A stretch of 64,000 nucleotides of DNA, from positions 1-64,000 of the forward strand of contig CAZWMD010000013.1 of the NCBI GenBank assembly GCA_964634815.1, given 5' to 3'. The stretch's first letter is position 1. Each line of letters starts with the position of its first letter. Shown here one piece after another: positions 1 to 9,168 of this stretch. A program made the translations under genes and the position numbers. A model generated the notes under the pieces. The model did no database searches, was not told where the DNA came from, and saw only the letters and a list, made by a program, of their open reading frames with translations. Source of the DNA: JALZVT01 sp964634815 (lineage in GTDB: Bacteria > Pseudomonadota > Gammaproteobacteria > Pseudomonadales > Azotimanducaceae).

Positions 1-3000
1 CGGAAATAAAACGGCTGCGGAGTGAAGTTACCGGTGTGCTGCTCCTTCATGCTGGTTGCATCAAACAGACGACCATTTTGCATCACCTGATAAACCTCGT
101 CGGTACGATAAATATCTTCCAGCGGGTTTTGTTCCAGGATCACCAGATCTGCCAGTTTGCCTACTTCAATCGAACCAATCTCCCGATCAAAACCAAGCGC
201 TTTGGCTGGCGTAATCGTCGCCGTGCGCAAAGCCTCCATGGGGGTCATACCTCCCTGGGCAAAGCCCCAGATTTCCCAATGACTGGCCAGGCCCTCCCGC
301 TGGCCATGAGCACCTATGCTCACCATGACGCCTCGTCGGGCGAGCGCTGCTGCTGTTGCTGCACTGCGAATGTGGTGATAATCGCTGAGTGGCGCCTTCT
401 GACGGCGAATGGATCTGGGACGCAAAACATCCGGCGGCACAAAACGACTTAACAGCGGGTGCTTCCAGACGTCGGTTTCCTGGTACCAGTAATGCTCCGC
501 AGTAAGCCCTCCGTAAGTCACAACCAGAGTGGGCGTGTAGGCAACCTCAGTTTGCGACCAAAACTGCAATACATCCTCGTACAACGTGGATTGCGGCAGA
601 TTGTGTTCAATGGTTGCGTTACCGTCCGCAACCATTGCGAGATCCATGTGGAAGAGACTGCCTCCTTCCGCCACCACAAGCATGTTTTCTGCCTGGGAGG
701 CCGCGACAACCTGCTGTCGTTGATCTCGACGCGGCTGGTTATAGTTCTTGATTGATCCCGCCCCTTGAGATTTCAATCGCTGAACATGGTGAAGTGCGTC
801 GGTGGCATTATCGATTGCAGCAAAACCTCTGGATTTGGCGCCATAAACAACGTCACCGGTGGAAAATAGCCGCGGCGCTATGATGCGTCCGGTGCGTTGC
901 AGATCTGACGCGGCAAAGAACGAAGTCGCATCGTTTGAAGGATCGTGCACCGTGGTGACCCCAAGCGCCAGGGTTGCGTAGTTCTCCCAATTTTGCTCCG
1001 GAATAATCATCCTGCCCTGGGTAATGTGCGCGTGCGCATCGATAAAGCCAGGCACAATGGTCTTACCTGCAAGATCTACTCGGGTGACACCTGCTGGCAA
1101 GTTGGATGGCGCTGCTCCGACCGAGACAATACGGTTGCCATCAATCAAAACACTGGCACCTTCCAGAACTTCATCACCTTTCATGGTAATGACCCGTGCA
1201 TTCTCCAGCAGCACGCGTGATGTTGGAGCATCAGCCGACATGGACACCACAAGATCAGTGGACTGAAGTGCCAACTCCATAGGCTTCGACTGATCATCGG
1301 CTCCGGGCTTCTCATTTTCTTTCGCAGATGACGCGGCAGGAACTGTATCCAGCTGCGCACCACTGAGCCAATGAAACTCTGTGCCCAAACCATAGCTGAG
1401 GGTGTCCCCAGACCAGGAAGGATAGTTGCCGCCTACTTCAGAAACTCTGTGGTTCGGCAGCTCCTTCGATTGCCGGCTAACCATCAAAAGCTCTTCTGCA
1501 CCTGCAGACTTAACAGCAAAGCCACTATAGGGCTGCGCATAGATATTGTAGTTCTCTCGGTACGCGAGCCAACGACCAGAGGGCGCCACCACAAACTCGG
1601 TAACAAAATTTGCCCCGGCGTGAGTCAGCGGATTGCCGCCAAGAATATCAACGCTGCGCAGCAGCGTTTTGTCGCCATCTCGTAGTGAAAAGAAAATACG
1701 TGCTTCACTGGTATCTGCTGACTGCCTGACAACCGCATGGGGACGACTGCCAGATCGAGAGATGAGCTGTTGTTTGCCGTCAATCAGAAGATAAATCCCG
1801 CGTTCGCCATATTGCTGAGCCCGCAAGGCATCGGTTCCGCCATTGCGCACCAGCACAGAAGAGCCGTCAGGCATAAACGCTGGCTCAACATAGTGACCTG
1901 GCTGAATGCTAATCTCCTTGCTGCGACCGCCTCTGGCGGACACGGTTCGAACACTACCAAGCGCCTGGTCATCCCAGGTGGCGAACACAACCTGTCGGGA
2001 ATCTGGGGAAAAACTTGGCTGAAACTCAAACCGTTGAACAGTGTCGGTTGTTAGCCGTTGGGGTTTACCGTCTGGCAGGCTTTTCACATAGAGTCGCCCC
2101 AGAGTTTCGAAGACTACCCGCTTGCCATCAGCAGACATGACCGGCGAGCGAGCCATCCGCGAACTCACCAGCTCACTGAAAACCTGTTGTTGGGGCCGAA
2201 CAACATCCACGATGCGTCTTGTATCGCTGACACGAAAGTCGATCTGGGAGACTTCACCAGTAGCGACCTGGACCCGCTTGATACCACCACCAGCCCAATA
2301 AACGATCGAATCACTATCTGGGGTCCAATCCATATTTGGATAAACCCCATGAACAGCCCATACCTCTTGCAGATCCTGGTCCAGACTCTTAACAAGCACC
2401 TGTTCTGAACCCGTTTGCAGAGACTTGAGCCACAAACCCGTAAGACCGTTTTGTCGTCTCACAAACGCCAGGTGTTTTCCATCCGGGGACGGAGTTGGTC
2501 GAGCAGCACCGCCGGCACCAGACACCAGTGAGCGCACCTCCCCCGTTGCCAGTTCCAACTCCAGTATCTCAAAGACCTGACCATTCGAATCCTGGGCATA
2601 CGCAAACCTGCTGCCAGGTGTTGTGTCCTTGCTGAAGTAGATGGACTGGCCGTCCGCTGAAAAAACAGGTTCGCCGAGTTCCTTTTGATGTTGCTTATTG
2701 GGTCGCCCCAACAGCTGCATGCCACTGCCTCCGGCAACGTGATAGAGCCAGAGTTCTCCAGTGCCAAGCGACCGACCGGTCGTGAAGTGCTTTCGACCAA
2801 CAATAAATCGTCCGTCTGGAGAAAAGGCCGGGTTATTGAGAAGCCGAAATTTCTCTTTTGTGATCGCCCGGCGACTGTTGTCAGCCAGTTGCTGCAGCCA
2901 TATGTTGTCTCCCCCTTCACGATCACTTATGAAAGCGATGGCGCTTCCATCGGGTGAGTATCTCGGCTGCATCTCCCAAGCCATACCGGCACTCAGACTT

Positions 3001-3332
3001 CGCGCCTCGCCACCGTCGATAGGAATCTCGTAGATATCACCCAACAGATCGAAGGCTATTGATTTGCCATCCGGACTGACATCAAGACTCATCCAGGTGC
3101 CTTCGGTGACATCAATATCAATGCTGCGCGTTACTGATTCTGGTCGCTCTACTTGCCAATCCTTGTCCGATTTACTGGTCGTGGCTTCTGCGTCATCGGC
3201 AGCAGAGGCATCCGCCCGCTCTGCGGCGAACAGAGAGACAGACATAGACAGGAAAATTGCAGTGGCGATCAAGAATACTAAACACTCCGCGTGGTGGCTT
3301 AACAAGCGGTAACGTGTAACAAAAGAGTGCAT
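1..3332 (-). CDS. Exported PD40/TolB-repeat amidohydrolase (3' end outside window)
   Basis: Reading the minus strand from an ATG at 3332 gives an open frame of about 1110 codons that runs off the left edge without a stop. The N-terminus has a basic start and a hydrophobic segment (about residues 17-37, ending near SLFA-AERA), so it is probably exported. Residues about 60-680 contain many SPDG-type PD40/WD40-like repeats (VSPDGKSIAF, YSPDGSAIAF, PSPDGKHLAF, FSPDSRQVVF), as in TolB-type propellers. The C-terminal part (from about residue 700) is a metal-dependent amidohydrolase. It shows the metal-binding HAH motif in FIDAHAHITQG (about residue 765), a later SIGAHGQ histidine (about residue 1004), and the ending GKLADLVILEQNPLEDI typical of imidazolonepropionase-like hydrolases. 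Propeller-plus-amidohydrolase fusions of 1000-1100 residues are common in marine bacteria; the substrate is unknown, peptide or amide hydrolysis being a guess. An alternative ATG at 3245 would delete most of the signal peptide and is less likely. Confidence 0.9.
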   Translation of the reverse strand, partial: MHSFVTRYRLLSHHAECLVFLIATAIFLSMSVSLFAAERADASAADDAEATTSKSDKDWQVERPESVTRSIDIDVTEGTWMSLDVSPDGKSIAFDLLGDIYEIPIDGGEARSLSAGMAWEMQPRYSPDGSAIAFISDREGGDNIWLQQLADNSRRAITKEKFRLLNNPAFSPDGRFIVGRKHFTTGRSLGTGELWLYHVAGGSGMQLLGRPNKQHQKELGEPVFSADGQSIYFSKDTTPGSRFAYAQDSNGQVFEILELELATGEVRSLVSGAGGAARPTPSPDGKHLAFVRRQNGLTGLWLKSLQTGSEQVLVKSLDQDLQEVWAVHGVYPNMDWTPDSDSIVYWAGGGIKRVQVATGEVSQIDFRVSDTRRIVDVVRPQQQVFSELVSSRMARSPVMSADGKRVVFETLGRLYVKSLPDGKPQRLTTDTVQRFEFQPSFSPDSRQVVFATWDDQALGSVRTVSARGGRSKEISIQPGHYVEPAFMPDGSSVLVRNGGTDALRAQQYGERGIYLLIDGKQQLISRSGSRPHAVVRQSADTSEARIFFSLRDGDKTLLRSVDILGGNPLTHAGANFVTEFVVAPSGRWLAYRENYNIYAQPYSGFAVKSAGAEELLMVSRQSKELPNHRVSEVGGNYPSWSGDTLSYGLGTEFHWLSGAQLDTVPAASSAKENEKPGADDQSKPMELALQSTDLVVSMSADAPTSRVLLENARVITMKGDEVLEGASVLIDGNRIVSVGAAPSNLPAGVTRVDLAGKTIVPGFIDAHAHITQGRMIIPEQNWENYATLALGVTTVHDPSNDATSFFAASDLQRTGRIIAPRLFSTGDVVYGAKSRGFAAIDNATDALHHVQRLKSQGAGSIKNYNQPRRDQRQQVVAASQAENMLVVAEGGSLFHMDLAMVADGNATIEHNLPQSTLYEDVLQFWSQTEVAYTPTLVVTYGGLTAEHYWYQETDVWKHPLLSRFVPPDVLRPRSIRRQKAPLSDYHHIRSAATAAALARRGVMVSIGAHGQREGLASHWEIWGFAQGGMTPMEALRTATITPAKALGFDREIGSIEVGKLADLVILEQNPLEDIYRTDEVYQVMQNGRLFDATSMKEQHTGNFTPQPFYF

Positions 3333-3639
3333 CAAAATGGGGCTCTGTATTAATTTGGTCGCTGTTTTAACACAGCCAACACAACAAGCGTAAAAACAAA
3401 GTATCTAGTTGGTTGGACCCGCCAAAGAGGTGCAATCTTCGGTAACATTAACCCGCCCCGCGCTCCGAAGAAGTTACTCAATAAAGACTTCCACGGCGCA
3501 GCAGACGGGGTTGCAACCGGGACGCAACATTTAAATTCCATCAACCATTCATACCTTAGGGTTTGAAGATAGTTTTGATTCGGGTTTAAGCGCTGTCTCG
3601 GACGCTGAAGTAGAGCGACCATCTTAGAAGGACAACACA
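3333..3639. other. Divergent intergenic region
   Basis: These 307 bases separate the leftward amidohydrolase from the rightward acidic-repeat gene. I see no convincing ORF or RNA gene. The promoters of both genes must lie here, but no clear sigma-70 pair stands out. The right-hand gene has a good ribosome-binding site (AGAAGGA, about 8 bases before its ATG). Confidence 0.5.
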
Positions 3640-5540
3640 ATGGATTTGGCGAAAATTCGGCCCAATAACCTGCCAACCTATACCAAACGAACCCTGGGAA
3701 TTGCCCTCGCATTCCTCGGTCTTGCAACCATCGATCCTGGTTCCCCCAGTGCACCAGCTCCTGAGAAGACCGCCGTTCAGGCTGCTACTCAGGGCAACGC
3801 CACACCTGCAGAAGACCCTGTCGAGGAAAGTACCGCCACCGCTGATGCGCAAACCGCAGAAACGCAGCCCGCCACATCGGTAGACGCCGCTATAGCGGAA
3901 GCGGAAAGTGAAGTCGCTGACTCCGAGGTGGCCGCGGACACTGAAGTAGTCGCTGACGCTGAGGTGGTCGGAGACTCTGAATTGGTCGCTGACGCTGAAT
4001 TGGTCGCTGACGCTGAAGTAGTCGCTGACGCTGAAGTGGTTAAGGCTGAAATGGCAGAAACTGAAGTCGCTGAAGTTATTGAAACTGAAATTGTTGANNN
4101 NNNNNNNNNNNNNNNNNNNNNNNNNNNNNNNNNNNNNNNNNNNNNNNNNNNNNNNNNNNNNNNNNNNNNNNNNNNNNNNNNNNNNNNNNNNNNNNNNAAA
4201 CTGAAGTCGCTGAAGTTATTGAAACTGAAATTGTTGAAGCTGAAGTTGTTGAGGCTGTCGTAGTTGACGCTGACGTAGCCGAAGTGACTGAGTCGACTGT
4301 GGCTGAAGTGGTTGAGACCAGCACTGGGCAATTGGCCACGGAAGTAGATGATGCCAACGCGCTAGTCGCTGATACCACAACCGCCATTGCCGAGGTAGCA
4401 GACGTAGAGGCCACAGCTGAAGCAACTGTCGAAGCAACAGCAGAAGCAACAGAAGCTACGCCTGAGGAGGTTGTGACGGATATCACTGATGCCGTCACCG
4501 ATAATCAGAGTGTTGTCGCCGCGCTCCCTCAGAGTGTCGAGGAGGACCAAAGCAGTGTCTCAGATACCCAAGGCCTGATCGCTGATGTAACAGAAAACGC
4601 CTCAGAAGATACTGCGTCAGTCGCAGAAACAACTGCAGAAGAAATAACTGTGCAAGAAACAGCTGCGCAAGAAACCGCTTCAATCCTGGAAACAGCATCA
4701 CAAGAAGCGACATCACAAGAAGCGACATCCACTAAAGTGAAAGAGGCACAAACAGAAGCTGCTGCCCCCAAGGCAGTGGTGGCTGATACCAATGCCGAGG
4801 CCTCTGCCACTGAGATAGAAGTCACCGTTACCCAGCCCGTTAACGACCCAGGGAAAATCCAGGGGGTAGATACCGCGGTTGTAGGAGCGGTATCTGCAGC
4901 TGCTGCCTTGGCAGCCGCAGAAGAAAAACCTGCTGAGACAGCCAATGCCAAGGCTGACACTGCCCCTGTCGAGACGGCTGTAGCCATCAAAAAAGTCACT
5001 CCCCCCGAAGTCACAACAAGCAAAATTGTGAGTTCCGGAGAGACTGCATCCATTGAAACGGTGGCAGAAGTGGCCATTCCCAGCAGCACGCCTGAGGTCG
5101 GCGTGGTAGCCACGGATTCAAATGCGAAAGCCGAGGTCTCCTCTCCCAAGGCGATCAGTGATCTCGTCCAAAACTATCCCGGCCAGCTGACTATGGTTGT
5201 CTTCTGGTCGGTTGCTACCGAAACCGAAAGCCCTTCATTTGCATGGCTCAATGAAATGCATGATCGCTATGCCAAAAGTGGCCTGCGAATCATGGCTGTG
5301 AATCAAGGTACTGCGGCCCGAGAAGGTGAAGCCTTCGCTGTGAAGCAAGGGGCTCAGTTTGAAGTAGCACACGATCGCAGCGGAGAACTTCGTCGCGCGC
5401 TTTGGGTGGGCAAACTGCCCGCTACCTACCTGCTAAACGATGCGGGTGAGCTACTCGGTTCGCATGTCGGGTTCAACGACGAGATCAGAGGCAGTTACGA
5501 AGACGAGATTCGCCGCCTGTTGCGAGCACTGGGCTCTTAG
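3640..5540 (+). CDS. Secreted acidic-repeat protein with Cys-less thioredoxin-like domain (interrupted by N gap)
   Basis: The gene is split by the 100-N gap at 4098-4197, which breaks the frame as written. The 40 bases before the gap are identical to the 40 after it (4058-4097 and 4198-4237). Collapsing them restores one frame of about 586 codons from ATG 3640 to TAG 5540. The N-terminus (MDLAKIRPNN...TLGIALAFLGLATI) looks like a signal or anchor segment. Then follows a long Glu/Ala/Val/Thr-rich acidic region with six-residue repeats (EVVADA-type) and later A-E-T/V repeats. The last 130 residues resemble a TlpA/AhpC-type thioredoxin fold: TMVVFWSVATETESPSFAWL, a later KLPATYLLNDAGELLGSHVG containing the cis-Pro loop, and an ending helix. 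The CXXC positions are occupied by ATETES, so it cannot be a dithiol oxidoreductase. It may be a scaffold or binding protein at the envelope. Repeat number is uncertain because of the gap. Confidence 0.8.
3912..4035 (+). repeat. 18-bp tandem repeats encoding EVVADA-type hexapeptides
   Basis: Imperfect 18-base units (gaagtagtcgctgacgct and variants) run in tandem and encode E-V/L-V-A/G-D-A/S hexapeptides. This low-complexity run leads into the assembly gap and is the likely reason the assembler broke here. Confidence 0.8.
4098..4197. other. 100-N scaffold gap, artificial (40-bp flanking duplication)
   Basis: Positions 4058-4097 and 4198-4237 are identical. Removing the gap and one copy (140 bases in all) puts the upstream and downstream coding frames in register. 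The gap is therefore a placeholder between overlapping contigs, although additional repeat copies cannot be excluded. Confidence 0.85.
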
Positions 5541-5555
5541 CTGCCCTGTTAAAGC

Positions 5556-7469
5556 TTATCGCGCAGACACCGGAACCAGAGCTGGCCCAACAACAGGGTA
5601 TCCGGAATCATCAAGCAGCTCAGGATTTGTTGGCGCAAATCCTGAGCGAACAAAAGCTATAAGCCCTCCTACCCGATAGGCCGGATCAAAGCCCGCGTCA
5701 TCATTCATCTTCAGTAGTTCCGCTACCGCATGCTCAGCCGTTCCTGGCCCCCCAAGCAATAGATCCCACTGCGCGAGATTTCGCATCGGATCGCGCAACC
5801 TTGGGTTTTTCACCAAAGCATCGACATCACTCGGTCCAGGTCTTGCAAAGGCCAGCGGTCCTTTAGGGTAGTCGCCAGTGCGCGGTCGCAAATTGAAATA
5901 GAGATTGTTCTTGATGCCACTAAACGCCGAGCTGTGGACCACCGCCTTGGCTGAGGCACTACCCAGGGCGTATCCCTCTACGGAAACAGGTGAGTAGATA
6001 AGGTTATTGGCGAACTCTTTGCCCGTACCTGGGGGCGTCTCACCATTTTCATCCAGCGCTACCGAATTGAATCGAACCGGCTGCCGCATAAAGTTGTTGC
6101 GCAGCCTGAAATTCATGCCTTCAGCGTTATTCAGTGTCAAGAATACGGGGTGTGTGGGAGCGGCACTGGTGTCCCCTATGCTCGCAGAATGCTCAATCGT
6201 GAGCGTCACTACGGGACCACCATGTTCGGCACCCCACGACTGAGGACCGTTAGTTAACACCGCATCGCCAGTGTCCGACTGGTTGGCAAAATGAGATTCA
6301 AACCAGAAATTCCTGAGGGTCGCATCTCCTCGCAAGTGACGTGTATCAAAGCCGTGCGGGTTATCCGCTTCGGCGTACATATACACATTCTCTGTCAGGT
6401 CAGCGACCAGCCCTACGCCGCCACTATCCTTAACCACCTGAAACAAATCCCGCTGGACCAGGGCGTTACCGCCGTTGTTACCAGTTCGAACGTGCCCAGG
6501 CTTGCCGTTCGCCCCTAAAACCCAGTTCTCCAGCACGTAGCCCTGAACATAGCGCACATATATTTCTTTATCGCTGACCAGATTGCGGATTCGTTTTGTT
6601 GTTTTGTTATTGGGAGCAGCGACCACTATATCGCCATAACCATCAAACCAAAAAGCAGGCAGATCGGCCGCAGCCTCAGGAGAGTCTTTAAAGGTCCAGC
6701 CGAAGATATCTACTCTGGTAGATTCACCTGCATCCAGCCCGAACACGCCGATCTGACCACAACGAACAAACTCTATGTTGTTTGCTACCAGACTGGAACG
6801 CTGCGGTTGATCGGCCAGGTACATCGACCACCCCTTGTTATCAGACGGATCAAGCGCGTCGCTGATACGGCCGTAGGAGCCTGAAAGTACAGAATCTCTG
6901 TGACCTTCAGAGGCCACAAACCAATGGCCTTTGGCGTTTGCTGCCCGGCCTATCTCGCCACGACTTTCCGACACCCCTACAAATTCAATACGTTGTCCGG
7001 AGGCAAACAGCTTGAGTTGCAGCGCATGGTTTTGTGCTGGTGCGAACAATACAGAGGCCCCCGCCTCTACCTGCAGTCGCGCCCCTTCGCCGCTCATCAA
7101 CAAGTGCCCATGCAAGGTAAGACTGGCTTGTGGGGCCATGGTCAGGGAACCCGATGCATCCAGTATCAGCGCATCGTAGGGTATCTGCTCGGATGCCCGC
7201 TCTACTCCCAGTGTCACTGATCCGGCTAATCGGACGTCATGACTCCCAATACTCCGAACACGATCTCCAGCGCCTGGCACGCCGCGAGGCTTCCAGGTTT
7301 TAGGGTCCATCCAATCACCAGACTTTCTTGCCACATAGTCCTTGGCATCAGCCTGGCCCGGAAACATAAACAGAAAAACAAACAGAAACAGGATTAGAGA
7401 TACCAACCCGGGCACCGTGGTGAGCCCGGCGCTGATGAAGCAACGATTTGATTTAATAGAGAAATTCAT
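5556..7469 (-). CDS. Exported G8-domain / beta-helix-like protein
   Basis: This 637-residue protein has an N-terminal signal peptide: a hydrophobic core at about residues 20-38 and likely cleavage after ADA at 42. Directly after it comes DWMDPKTWKPRGVPGAGDRV, which matches the opening of G8 domains (W-x-D-P-x-T-W ... G-V-P-G-A-G-D-x-V), a beta-rich module in secreted proteins. The rest has strand-rich, right-handed-beta-helix-like character (repeated short polar/aliphatic strands, several asparagine-rich turns such as NNIEFVRCGQIGVFG). No catalytic motif was recognised. It may bind or degrade polysaccharide; that is inference. It converges on the acidic-repeat gene, with only 15 bases between the stops. 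Confidence 0.75.
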   Translation of the reverse strand: MNFSIKSNRCFISAGLTTVPGLVSLILFLFVFLFMFPGQADAKDYVARKSGDWMDPKTWKPRGVPGAGDRVRSIGSHDVRLAGSVTLGVERASEQIPYDALILDASGSLTMAPQASLTLHGHLLMSGEGARLQVEAGASVLFAPAQNHALQLKLFASGQRIEFVGVSESRGEIGRAANAKGHWFVASEGHRDSVLSGSYGRISDALDPSDNKGWSMYLADQPQRSSLVANNIEFVRCGQIGVFGLDAGESTRVDIFGWTFKDSPEAAADLPAFWFDGYGDIVVAAPNNKTTKRIRNLVSDKEIYVRYVQGYVLENWVLGANGKPGHVRTGNNGGNALVQRDLFQVVKDSGGVGLVADLTENVYMYAEADNPHGFDTRHLRGDATLRNFWFESHFANQSDTGDAVLTNGPQSWGAEHGGPVVTLTIEHSASIGDTSAAPTHPVFLTLNNAEGMNFRLRNNFMRQPVRFNSVALDENGETPPGTGKEFANNLIYSPVSVEGYALGSASAKAVVHSSAFSGIKNNLYFNLRPRTGDYPKGPLAFARPGPSDVDALVKNPRLRDPMRNLAQWDLLLGGPGTAEHAVAELLKMNDDAGFDPAYRVGGLIAFVRSGFAPTNPELLDDSGYPVVGPALVPVSAR

Positions 7470-7581
7470 GCCCAGAGTCTAACAAATACTCCGGCTTCCA
7501 AACGCGCCCTTCACATAAAAAGCACAGGTAAAAAGCGTACACTGCTGTCTACCAGATAACCGATTGCGACAGGCCCCGTTA

Positions 7582-8598
7582 ATGAGTGATAAAGCCGCTA
7601 CAAGTTCTGTTAAGTCCGGGGCGTTTAAAACACTGACCTGGATACTCGCACTCGCCTGCTTTTACCTGGTGTACACAAAGATTGTGGAGGCTGGCGCGCG
7701 TGCAGAGCCTACTCCTTTGGGACCTGTGGACTATCTCATTGATTTCTTTGCAGGTGTTCAGTGGTGGCAGTGGCTTGGACTGATGATTCCTTATTCCATC
7801 TTCTTCTTCCTGGTGGATGCACACGCCACCTGGCGAGTAGTGAGGTGGTTCAACGTGTCCACCATCAAGTACACCGACATTCTGCCAATAAGGGGCAGTT
7901 CGTACATCCTGTCGATGGTGAACGAACAGGTGGGCAAAGGTGCCATGTCGCTCTACTTGCTAAAACGCCACAATGTGCCGGGCTGGGAAGCCCTGTCCAG
8001 CATGATCTTTATGGCGCTGGTGGAAATCTATCAACTGCTATTTTTCTCAGCCGTAGGGGTCTTGCTCTACAATCAGCTGGTGCAGGAAGCCTCCTCTGCG
8101 TTACCACTCGACGTCATCCTGCCCACGGTATTTGCGATTGCCCTGGCCTATATTCCTATTCACTTACTGTATTTTGGCGGCACGATTGCACCTGGCTCAT
8201 CCCTGCGCGAAAAGCAGATTTTCAGTGCATTTAAGCGAGCAAGGCCCCTGCAATATCTGTTGCTTCTGCTGTTTAAGGCACCAAACCTGATTATGGCTGT
8301 GGTGATCTACACGCTGGCACTGGATCTATTTAACGTCCCTGTGAACTTCGGTCAGATGCTCGCATTCTTGCCGGTCATCTTCCTGTCAGCCGCACTGCCA
8401 TTGCCTTTTCACGCCGGCGCCTTGCTGCTGTGGACAGTGCTGTTCCCAAATTATCCAGAGGTGGGCGCCTTTAGTCTGGTAATGCACACGTTTTTTGTCG
8501 TGTTTAATGCACTGTTGGGCGTGCTGTTTTTACCTAAGGCGAATCAGGAGTTGTTCGGTACGCAACAAGCCGATCAACCATCGACACCAGCGTCGTAG
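7582..8598 (+). CDS. Polytopic membrane protein, flippase-like (LPG-synthase TM-type)
   Basis: About 338 residues from the ATG at 7582; an in-frame TTG at 7564 is a weaker start. There are about seven or eight hydrophobic segments, beginning FKTLTWILALACFYLVYTK and then WLGLMIPYSIFFFLVDA, with a short polar C-terminus. The layout and the RGSSYILSMVNEQVGKGAMSLYLLKR segment recall the lysylphosphatidylglycerol synthase TM region / UPF0104 flippase-like family, but the assignment is tentative. It lies opposite a phospholipid-headgroup enzyme and overlaps it tail-to-tail by 65 bases. A role in envelope lipid handling is therefore plausible but inferred. Confidence 0.6.
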   Translation: MSDKAATSSVKSGAFKTLTWILALACFYLVYTKIVEAGARAEPTPLGPVDYLIDFFAGVQWWQWLGLMIPYSIFFFLVDAHATWRVVRWFNVSTIKYTDILPIRGSSYILSMVNEQVGKGAMSLYLLKRHNVPGWEALSSMIFMALVEIYQLLFFSAVGVLLYNQLVQEASSALPLDVILPTVFAIALAYIPIHLLYFGGTIAPGSSLREKQIFSAFKRARPLQYLLLLLFKAPNLIMAVVIYTLALDLFNVPVNFGQMLAFLPVIFLSAALPLPFHAGALLLWTVLFPNYPEVGAFSLVMHTFFVVFNALLGVLFLPKANQELFGTQQADQPSTPAS

Positions 8599-9091
8599 TC
8601 ACCAGCAGCCAGCCCATACCCATTACTGCTGGTTGTAAAAGGCCGGCTGGCAAGGAAATCGCAGCCCCAATAACCGCTGTACCCAGCACAACAAAGTAGC
8701 CGATACCGTTGTAGCGACCGAGCGAACTCGCGCGCAATGGGCGACCGGCAAGAACTCGCGAGTCCAGTGCGTATTGTGAAAACGACGCAAGCACCAGAGG
8801 CGGCAGAAAGGCTGTCACCTCGATAACCGGCGAAACATTCTGGAAAGCTAGCGCCGCAAGGGATAACCCTACAAAGGTTGCATCCACGCTGTGATCAAAC
8901 AGTCCGCCGAACCTGGATACTTCGCCACGAGATCGTGCAACCCGGCCGTCTGCCAGGTCTGTTGCAACGGCTAAACAAAAAATCACCGCACTCAGTGCAA
9001 AGTGTCCGGCCACCACACTCCAGCACATAGGACCAACAAGTAGTAGACGCACTGCGGTGAGCGCGTTTGCCCATCCAAAATTTGCTTTCAC
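8534..9091 (-). CDS. CDP-alcohol phosphatidyltransferase family protein
   Basis: This is an integral membrane enzyme that transfers a phosphatidyl or related group from a CDP-alcohol to a second alcohol. The full signature D-x2-D-G-x2-A-R-x8-G-x3-D-x3-D is present: DLADGRVAR, then GGLFDHSVD, spaced exactly as in the family. The frame is open upstream to 9391, but the family normally begins just before an NALT-x-x-R-L segment. I therefore place the start at GTG 9091 (VKANFGWANALTAVRLLL), giving 185 residues; a TTG slightly upstream is also possible. The longer frame would cover the start of the divergent epimerase. The 3' end overlaps the convergent membrane gene by 65 bases. The acceptor alcohol cannot be told. 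Confidence 0.85.
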   Translation of the reverse strand: MKANFGWANALTAVRLLLVGPMCWSVVAGHFALSAVIFCLAVATDLADGRVARSRGEVSRFGGLFDHSVDATFVGLSLAALAFQNVSPVIEVTAFLPPLVLASFSQYALDSRVLAGRPLRASSLGRYNGIGYFVVLGTAVIGAAISLPAGLLQPAVMGMGWLLVTTTLVSMVDRLVAYRTTPDSP

Positions 9092-9168
9092 TAACGCAGA
9101 TATTCCCGGCAATGGGTAAACTGTCGCGCGTGCAAAGCGCACAACAGACTCAATATCAGGAGTGTACG

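Noticed and set aside
3912..4035. CRISPR-like repeat pattern
   Set aside because: 18-base direct repeats without spacers, in frame within a coding sequence; a low-complexity protein repeat, not a CRISPR array.
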